Below, piece by piece: positions 13,906 through 19,244 of a stretch of 19,244 nt of DNA. Origin of the DNA: an uncultured Lachnospiraceae bacterium (GTDB lineage: Bacteria; Bacillota; Clostridia; Lachnospirales; Lachnospiraceae); NCBI GenBank assembly GCA_934434905.1, contig CAKSAI010000024.1, positions 1 through 19,244 on the forward strand, in the 5' to 3' direction. The first letter of the stretch is position 1, and each line of letters begins with the position of its first letter. Under the pieces are notes generated by a model. The model saw nothing but the letters and a program-made list of their open reading frames with translations, had not been told where the DNA came from and did no database searches. The translations under genes were made by a program, and so were the position numbers.

Positions 13906-13945
13906 GAAATCGAGAGAAAAAAGGAAAAGCTGATGTATTGGTTAT

Positions 13946-14008
13946 TTCTGACCGACTGAGATTGGTCACTTTCTCCCGACACTATATGGCTGATTCTTCC
14001 CGACGCTA
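13946..14008 (+). repeat. Three short direct repeats upstream of the rhodanese/TtcA promoter
   Basis: Related 14-15-mers begin at 13946 (TTCTGACCGACTGA), 13971 (TTCTCCCGACACTA) and 13994 (TTCTTCCCGACGCTA). The shared core is TTCT-N(0-2)-CCGAC. The starts are 25 and 23 bases apart, close to two helical turns, and the array ends 8 bases before the -35 box, as for activator sites. The first copy is the weakest. Confidence 0.4.
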
Positions 14009-14016
14009 ACATCGCA

Positions 14017-14045
14017 TTGACAAGCAGATCATAAATAAGTATAAT
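14017..14045 (+). promoter_or_regulatory. Consensus sigma-A promoter of the rhodanese/TtcA-like gene
   Basis: TTGACA (14017-14022), exactly 17 bases, and TATAAT (14040-14045): both hexamers are perfect consensus. Transcription would start about 20 bases before the ATG, leaving a very short leader with GGGAG at 14062-14066. Confidence 0.85.
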
Positions 14046-14073
14046 AAAACCCATTAAAATTGGGAGAAAACAC

Positions 14074-15225
14074 ATGCATGAAATAGACGTATCACAATTA
14101 AATGAAATGCCGAAAGAGTCGTATGCATTCATCGATATCAGAGAGGCAGGGAGTGTTCTTTACGGAGTGATTCCGGGAGCAGTGAATATCCCGGCAGAAG
14201 AACTGGAAAGTAATGCAGAAGCGTGTCTGGAGAAGATTGATAAGGCAAAAAAGCTGATTGTATATTGTCAGAGAGGGCGGGAGTCTGTCCGGGTGGCGGA
14301 GCTGCTTGAGCAGTATGACAGAGAATGTTATAGTCTTAAGGGCGGATATAATGCTTATTTAATGTCTCAAATTGCCGGTGATGGAGCAGTTGATCATCAA
14401 AAGCAGGAGAAGGCGGAAAACAGCATTCGCAAAAAATTTCATAAGCAATTATTCTCGCCTTTTGCCAAGGCTTGTAAGACATACCAACTGATAAATGAGG
14501 GAGATCATATCGCAGTTTGCATCTCAGGCGGGAAGGATTCCATGCTGATGGCGAAGCTGTTCCAGGAGATAAGAAAGCACCGCAAGGTTCAGTTTGAACT
14601 GACATTTCTGGTTATGGATCCCGGATACAACAAGGAAAACCGGGCTTTGATTGAAAGAAATGCGAAACAGCTTGGAATACCGATAACTATTTTTGAAAGT
14701 GACATTTTTGATGCGGTAGATACTGTAGAGAAAAGTCCTTGTTATCTGTGTGCCAGAATGCGTCGGGGGCATTTGTACAGTAAGGCAAAGGAGCTTGGCT
14801 GTAATAAGATCGCACTTGGACATCACTATGACGATGTGATAGAGACAATTCTTATGGGGATGCTTCACGGCGGACAGGTACAGACGATGATGCCAAAGCT
14901 TCACAGCACCAATTTCGAAGGAATGGAACTGATAAGACCGCTGTATTTGATCCGGGAAGAGGATATCTGTAAATGGCGGGATTACAATGAACTGCATTTC
15001 CTGCAATGCGCCTGCCATTTCACAGAAACCTGCAGTACGTGTCATGAGGATGGGACGACTTCATCCAAGCGGCTTGAAACAAAAAAGCTGATTGCGATGT
15101 TAAAAGAAACAAATCCTTATGTAGAAAGTAATATTTTTAAAAGTGTTGAGAATGTCAACCTGAATACGGTTATTGCGTACAAGAAGGATGGAGAGCGCCA
15201 CTGCTTCCTGGATGAATACGAATGA
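14074..15225 (+). CDS. Rhodanese domain fused to TtcA-like PP-loop ATPase (putative tRNA thiolation)
   Basis: This is a 383-residue fusion. Residues 1-100 are a rhodanese domain with the persulfide-forming loop VYCQRGRES (Cys65) and the ending LKGGYNAY typical of single-domain rhodaneses. Residues about 120-345 are an adenylating PP-loop domain with SGGKDS (151-156), PCYLCARMRRG (Cys223-x2-Cys226) and GHHYDDVIETILM (249-261), the signature set of TtcA/TtuA-type tRNA sulfur transferases. Further cysteines (312, 314, 320, 323) lie near the C-terminus. TtcA enzymes bind a [4Fe-4S] cluster through a C-x2-C pair and another cysteine and make 2-thiocytidine in tRNA. The attached rhodanese could supply the sulfur. 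The tRNA substrate is inferred. It has its own strong promoter and a GGGAG site. Confidence 0.9.
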   Translation: MHEIDVSQLNEMPKESYAFIDIREAGSVLYGVIPGAVNIPAEELESNAEACLEKIDKAKKLIVYCQRGRESVRVAELLEQYDRECYSLKGGYNAYLMSQIAGDGAVDHQKQEKAENSIRKKFHKQLFSPFAKACKTYQLINEGDHIAVCISGGKDSMLMAKLFQEIRKHRKVQFELTFLVMDPGYNKENRALIERNAKQLGIPITIFESDIFDAVDTVEKSPCYLCARMRRGHLYSKAKELGCNKIALGHHYDDVIETILMGMLHGGQVQTMMPKLHSTNFEGMELIRPLYLIREEDICKWRDYNELHFLQCACHFTETCSTCHEDGTTSSKRLETKKLIAMLKETNPYVESNIFKSVENVNLNTVIAYKKDGERHCFLDEYE

Positions 15226-15242
15226 AGTACCGGAGGAAACAT

Positions 15243-15808
15243 ATGAAGAATATTTCAGAAATTGATAAGAACTTTAAAGTCGAATCGAACATAAAACGCG
15301 AGAATCTGCAGTTCCGGGATGCGGAGACGGAACCCTTACACCGCCTTATGATGTGACTGCCGGTTACGAAAGTGTTATCGATTTTTCAAGTAATGCGGAG
15401 CGGATCATAACCATCAATTTCCCTCTGTACAGCAATGTGAAGAAGCTGTACATTGGACTGGATAGTCATTCGATGCGAAAGGCTGCGCCGGATTACAAAT
15501 ATGAAAAGCCGATCGTATATTATGGCAGCTCCATTACCCGGGGAGGCTGTGCATCGCGTCCCGGAAACAGCTACCAGAGTATGATTTCACGCAAACTGGA
15601 TACGTTTGCGGATAGACGGGAAGTGATACGCGAGACGTATCAGACCGCGATTGCCGAGGGCGATGAAAACGTGTATTTTATCGACGGTGCGGAGCTTTTT
15701 GCCGGTGGAGCTTGGGATTCGTGTACCGTGGACCGGGTACATCCCAATGATCTGGGATTTTACCGCATGGCAAGGCGGATCAAGAGAGAGATTGCACCGC
15801 TGCTGTAG
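15243..15808 (+). pseudogene. Decayed SGNH/GDSL hydrolase with internal deletions
   Basis: A good GGAGG site and ATG 15243 open a reading frame (MKNISEIDKNFKVESNIKRE) like the N-terminus of a family of SGNH hydrolases about 370 residues long. It stops at 15354-15356 (TGA) after 37 codons. A second frame, overlapping it and continuing to 15808, carries the family's middle (ITINFPLYSNVKKLYIGLD, then YYGSSITRGGCASRPGNSYQ with the nucleophile Ser) joined directly to its end (NVYFIDGAELF, DRVHPNDLGF with the Asp-His pair). Compared with relatives as I remember them, roughly 80-100 residues are missing after the N-terminus, with a frame change, and about 70-80 from the catalytic core between the Ser block and the C-terminus. 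The block with the oxyanion Asn is gone, so activity is unlikely. The frame from 15353 (GTG) lacks a ribosome site. Confidence 0.75.
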
Positions 15809-15892
15809 CGGCATCTTTCACTCATAAAATTTTTCCTGATTTCCTCCAACTTTTTAATGCGAAACCCGGCAAAATGTTGTATACTTTCATTC

Positions 15893-15920
15893 ATAGGGAA
15901 CACCTATTTTACGCTGGCGT
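15893..15920 (+). other. Two small hairpins in the leader of the glycosidase gene
   Basis: The 157-base gap 15809-15965 holds ATAGG-GAACA-CCTAT (15893-15907) and ACGC-TG-GCGT (15911-15920), both perfect but short inverted repeats, upstream of a GGGAGG ribosome site at about 15955-15960. TATACT at 15880-15885 could be a -10 box, but no good -35 lies at the right distance. I do not recognise a riboswitch class here. Confidence 0.25.
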
Positions 15921-15965
15921 GCAGGAATGAAGTCCGCTATGCGTATACGTGACTAGGGAGGAAGA

Positions 15966-17534
15966 ATGATGATTGATATTTTAAGAAATCCGGATGATAT
16001 CCGCATTATTTGTGAAAATGAGAACTCGGATGCAGAGGTCAGAACAGAAGTAAGAGACAGAAAGCTATATGTGTGGCTGAAAGCGTTCCATAGCAAGCCA
16101 AAATATGTCTGCATGAGGTGGAATTACCGGACACAGGAACCGGTGCGGATCATGGGTGATAAGTGGGAACGTTCCTATGGAGACATGGAATGGCATTCCC
16201 TGAACGGGGAGATCTTTATGCCATGGTATTTCCTTGCTAATAACGGAGGGGAGACCACAGGCTGCGGCGTTATGGTACAGCCGAACAGTATGGTCTGCTT
16301 TCAATGCGATGCTTCCGGTGTGACGGCATGGTTTGATGTGCGAAGCGGCGGTCATGGCGTGAGACTTGGCGGGAGAGAGCTGCTCTGCGGTATTGTTGTA
16401 TGTGAGCATTATAAGGGGATATCAGCTTTTGCGGCGGCAAAAGCATTCTGTAAGGTGATGTCGCCGAATCCAAAGCTGCCCAAGGAGCCGGTCTACGGAA
16501 GCAACAACTGGTACTATGCCTATGGCAAGAGCAGCAGAGAAGAGATTCTGGAGGATGCAAGGGTAATCGCAGAGCTGGCAGGGGATAATTCCAACAGGCC
16601 ATATATGGTTATTGATGATGGCTGGTCGGTGAACAGCTGCGCCGGCCCATGGAGACCGAATGAAAAGTATGGCGACATGAAATCTCTTGCAGAGGAATTT
16701 AAGGCAATGGGAGTCCGACCGGGAATATGGTTCCGGCCGCTGCATGATATGGAGGCCTATGAGGAGCACCCGGAATGGCGTTTTCATAAGGGACCGGAAG
16801 GGCAGACGGTATCGTTTTTAGACCCGTCACACCCGGAGGTGAAGGCATACTTGCGCGGGGAAGTGCAGAAGATTAAGGAATGGGGGTATGAGCTGATCAA
16901 GCATGATTTCTCCACCTATGATGTGTTTGATCGTTTTGGTTTTGATCTGAATGGGAAGCTTGCTGTTTCCGATGACTGGACATTCTATGATGATACGAAG
17001 ACCAGTGCGGAGATCATGCTTGATTTCTACAGGCTCCTCCGGGAGGAAGCAGGTGATATGGTGATCATCGGCTGCAATACGCTGTCGCATCTGAGCGCCG
17101 GTATCTTTGAGGTCAACCGTACCGGAGATGATACCAGCGGCAGAAACTGGAGCCGGACAAGAGCAATAGGCGTCAATACACTTGCTTTCCGGCTGTGCCA
17201 GAACAATGCCTTCTACAAGGTGGATGCAGACTGTGTCGGCATCCTGGGGGATAGGATCGACTGGAAGCTGAACCGTCAGTGGCTGGAGCTGCTGGCGAAG
17301 AGTGGTTCTCCGCTTTTTGTGTCGGCCCAGCCGTCCGCATTGACCGAAGAGGTGAAGAAGGACTTGAAGGAGGCCTTTGCGATAAATTCGATTCAGCAAA
17401 ATGAGGCGGAACCTTTGGACTGGCTTTATAATAATCAGCCGCAAAGGTGGATGATTGACGGAAAAGCATATGAAATTGATTTTGTCATGGATGACTATCC
17501 TACGCTGCTTAGCGGCCGGATACAGGAATACTGA
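15966..17534 (+). CDS. GH36-like alpha-galactosidase/melibiase-family glycosidase
   Basis: This 522-residue glycoside hydrolase resembles clan GH-D (GH36/GH27). The N-terminal third (1-165) is a beta-rich domain. A (beta/alpha)8 barrel follows, beginning near PVYGSNNWYYAYG (175-187), with VIDDGW (215-220), GIWFRPLHD (253-261) and the nucleophile Asp314 in YELIKHDFSTYD. The acid/base aspartate is in VNRTGDDTSGRNW (Asp388 or Asp389). There is no signal peptide, so it acts in the cytoplasm on imported alpha-galactosides or related sugars. The exact specificity (galactose, N-acetylgalactosamine, other) is not readable. The start is ATG 15966 or the next codon, ATG 15969; GGGAGG precedes both. No transporter or sugar regulator is beside it, and the gene before it is a broken hydrolase. 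Its last 26 bases overlap the convergent ATPase gene. Confidence 0.85.
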   Translation: MMIDILRNPDDIRIICENENSDAEVRTEVRDRKLYVWLKAFHSKPKYVCMRWNYRTQEPVRIMGDKWERSYGDMEWHSLNGEIFMPWYFLANNGGETTGCGVMVQPNSMVCFQCDASGVTAWFDVRSGGHGVRLGGRELLCGIVVCEHYKGISAFAAAKAFCKVMSPNPKLPKEPVYGSNNWYYAYGKSSREEILEDARVIAELAGDNSNRPYMVIDDGWSVNSCAGPWRPNEKYGDMKSLAEEFKAMGVRPGIWFRPLHDMEAYEEHPEWRFHKGPEGQTVSFLDPSHPEVKAYLRGEVQKIKEWGYELIKHDFSTYDVFDRFGFDLNGKLAVSDDWTFYDDTKTSAEIMLDFYRLLREEAGDMVIIGCNTLSHLSAGIFEVNRTGDDTSGRNWSRTRAIGVNTLAFRLCQNNAFYKVDADCVGILGDRIDWKLNRQWLELLAKSGSPLFVSAQPSALTEEVKKDLKEAFAINSIQQNEAEPLDWLYNNQPQRWMIDGKAYEIDFVMDDYPTLLSGRIQEY

Positions 17535-19233
17535 ACGTGACATCCCGGCATCGATTGAAGCATGCGAAGATCTCCTGCCTTCTGGGGCGGGCCAGGTTGG
17601 AGGGCAGGTAGGAGGAGTCGGAGAGGGAGGCGAGGCCCTTCTTCTCTAACTGCTGTTCTAAGAGATCTACCACCTCGATCAGGGTGCGGCCGTTCCAAAA
17701 GTAGTGCTTCGCGGCACAGGTCAGAAGATAGGCCAGGGCGGAGAGCTGTTCGGTGTCTGAAAGCTGCTCTAAGTAGCGCAGGTCCACGGTGGTGCGGTTG
17801 ATCTGGATGCTGTCCTTCCCCATGACCTTCATCTTGATCCGGTCATTGTCTGTAAGGCTGCGGTCAGCCTTAGGGCAACGGTTGTAGATCGGAGTTTTAT
17901 AGATGAGATTTTCTGTGTGCAGAGCTTCAAAGCCGGCGGCAGCCTGCTTTGCTTTGGCGGTGATATCGTAGGGCACGTAGTCCTTCATCTGGATCACAGT
18001 GTCCGCCACATGAAAATATGCACCGGAGCTTCCGGCAACGATGATGGAGGAGATGCCGGATTGTTCATAGAGAGCCTGTACCCTGCTGATAAAGGGGGTG
18101 ATGGGCTCTTCTTTGTCGGAGATCACGCTCTGCATGAGCTGATCGCGGATCATGAAGTTGGTGGCGGAGGTATCCTCATCGATGAGGAATAGCCGGGTGC
18201 CGGATTCCATGCTCTCGACGACATTGGCCGCCTGGGAGGTGCTGCCGCTGGCATCCTGGGTAGAGAAGGAGACCGTGTCCTTCTTTCCGGGGAGATTTCG
18301 GATGAACAGGGAGATATCCGTGTTACTGATGTAGCGGGAATCCTCGGCCCGCAGCTTGAAGGAGGTGTCATCGGTGATGACGTACTCCCGGCCGTCCCCG
18401 GCGATATGGTTATAGACACCCATCTCCAGGGCATTTAGGAGGGTGGACTTGCCGTGAAAGCCGCCGCCGACGATCAGGGTGATGCCGTTTCGGATCCCCA
18501 TGCCGGTGAGAGGACCATGGTGCGGCAGCTGCAATGTGATCTCCATGGACTTCGGACTCTGAAAGGGGACTGCGCCCCGCAAGGGCTGGTGGGAGACACC
18601 GGACATCCGGGGCAGGATGGAGCCGTTGGCTACGAAGGCAGAAAGTCCCAGACGCTTTAACTCCTGCCGGATAAACTGCTGATCCTCACAGAGTGCTTCT
18701 ACTGTTTCCAGATCCTGTCTGCGCAGGTTACGGCAAATGAGGCTTCGTTCCACGCAGTCCGGGAGAAAGTCAAACAGAATCTTTATAAGCTCCGGGGAAT
18801 TGATGGTGCGTCCGTTGGCCGGAAAGCCGATCTCCAGGCGGAAGGTGATGCTGCCATTGGTCGGATTCAGCTCGCAGCAGGAGCGTTCTAAGATCTCCTG
18901 GCCGCACTGGCTCACAAACAACAGGCCGCTCTTGCCGGAGCCTCCGGCTCTTCCGCTTACCTCCCGGAGCTTTCTGCCGAACTGTCGGGTCAGGTAATCC
19001 TGGAGGGCGATCCGCTTCGGTGTCGTGTCGTAGAGATGGGGCGGAAAGCCGGCTGTCCTACCGTCGATCTCCACGTGTACCTTGGAGGGGGAAGCAAAAG
19101 GATCTCCCTGTACATGGTCGATGGACAGGATATAGCTGTCAAACCGATAAGTTCCTTTTGTTGATTTATAAGCAGGATAGCTTTTTCGGTTAATGGAACG
19201 AAGAAGATCCTGAAGCTGAGCCGCTGATTGCAT
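17509..19233 (-). CDS. Predicted ATPase of the ABC class (P-loop domain protein)
   Basis: This 574-residue soluble protein belongs to the stand-alone family of predicted ABC-class ATPases. The N-terminal 240 residues carry the family blocks RKSYPAYKSTKG, FDSYILSIDHVQGDPFA and IALQDYLTRQF. The P-loop GGGFHGKST (256-264) is followed by TDDTSFKLRAEDSR, then the signature-like DASGSTSQAANVVE (327-340) and Walker B LFLIDEDTSATNFM (348-361). The C-terminus ends with RPRRQEIFACFNR as in relatives. There is no membrane segment or permease gene, so it is not a transporter subunit; the cellular role of the family is unknown. The ATG at 19233 has a GAGGA site at the very edge of the window, so the CDS is complete but its promoter is outside. 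It converges on, and overlaps by 26 bases, the GH36-like gene. Confidence 0.9.
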   Translation of the reverse strand: MQSAAQLQDLLRSINRKSYPAYKSTKGTYRFDSYILSIDHVQGDPFASPSKVHVEIDGRTAGFPPHLYDTTPKRIALQDYLTRQFGRKLREVSGRAGGSGKSGLLFVSQCGQEILERSCCELNPTNGSITFRLEIGFPANGRTINSPELIKILFDFLPDCVERSLICRNLRRQDLETVEALCEDQQFIRQELKRLGLSAFVANGSILPRMSGVSHQPLRGAVPFQSPKSMEITLQLPHHGPLTGMGIRNGITLIVGGGFHGKSTLLNALEMGVYNHIAGDGREYVITDDTSFKLRAEDSRYISNTDISLFIRNLPGKKDTVSFSTQDASGSTSQAANVVESMESGTRLFLIDEDTSATNFMIRDQLMQSVISDKEEPITPFISRVQALYEQSGISSIIVAGSSGAYFHVADTVIQMKDYVPYDITAKAKQAAAGFEALHTENLIYKTPIYNRCPKADRSLTDNDRIKMKVMGKDSIQINRTTVDLRYLEQLSDTEQLSALAYLLTCAAKHYFWNGRTLIEVVDLLEQQLEKKGLASLSDSSYLPSNLARPRRQEIFACFNRCRDVTFSIPVSGR

Positions 19234-19244
19234 AACATTTCCTC

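Noticed and set aside
13899..14132. Minus-strand ORF with a hydrophobic stretch (77 codons)
   Set aside because: It begins inside the rhodanese coding sequence and runs through the promoter and repeats; the hydrophobic run comes from AT-rich DNA.
15893..15965. Riboswitch in the glycosidase leader
   Set aside because: Only short 4-5-base-pair hairpins are visible and no conserved riboswitch core motif.

Overview
The window looks like chromosomal DNA of a strictly anaerobic Firmicute, most like a gut Clostridium/Lachnospiraceae member. The basis is moderate GC, strong AAGGAGG-type ribosome binding sites, [FeFe]-hydrogenases, a YolD partner for a Y-family polymerase, and an ECF sigma/anti-sigma pair beside an ABC exporter. 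I saw no tRNA, rRNA, CRISPR array or insertion sequence.

Layout. 1-1175 (-): peptidase T, cut off by the window start. 1338-3321 (+): a Y-family (UmuC/DinB-like) DNA polymerase followed by a YolD-like protein. 3385-9082 (+): the main feature, a probable single operon. Its genes are an APH-fold kinase, two tandem small [2Fe-2S] thioredoxin-like ferredoxins, a HydS-type [FeFe]-hydrogenase with a PAS domain (putative H2/redox sensor), a PP2C/SpoIIE-type phosphatase, and a second [FeFe]-hydrogenase resembling group B. A good promoter precedes it, with a palindrome over the -35 box and a near-perfect clostridial Rex (NADH/NAD+) operator in the leader. 9168-13543 (-): an operon running toward it: ECF sigma factor, zinc-finger anti-sigma factor, two FtsX-like permeases and a MacB/LolD-type ATPase. 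A 56-residue helix-turn-helix ORF lies just upstream. 14074-15225 (+): a rhodanese fused to a TtcA-like PP-loop enzyme, behind a perfect consensus promoter. 15243-15808 (+): a decayed SGNH hydrolase. 15966-17534 (+): a GH36-like alpha-galactosidase. 17509-19233 (-): an ABC-class ATPase, convergent with and overlapping the glycosidase.

How the genes may work together. In the hydrogenase operon the PAS-bearing hydrogenase lies next to a phosphatase, and a kinase-fold protein opens the operon. Two small ferredoxins could carry electrons. The arrangement fits an H2/redox-responsive signalling module that also encodes an effector hydrogenase and is itself tuned by Rex. Sensory [FeFe]-hydrogenases beside phosphatase and kinase genes are known in anaerobic Firmicutes. 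The exact wiring here (what the kinase and phosphatase act on, what the two ferredoxins reduce) is inference. The ECF operon resembles envelope-stress/antimicrobial-peptide response systems and may autoregulate from its own TGTAAG/GTCT promoter.
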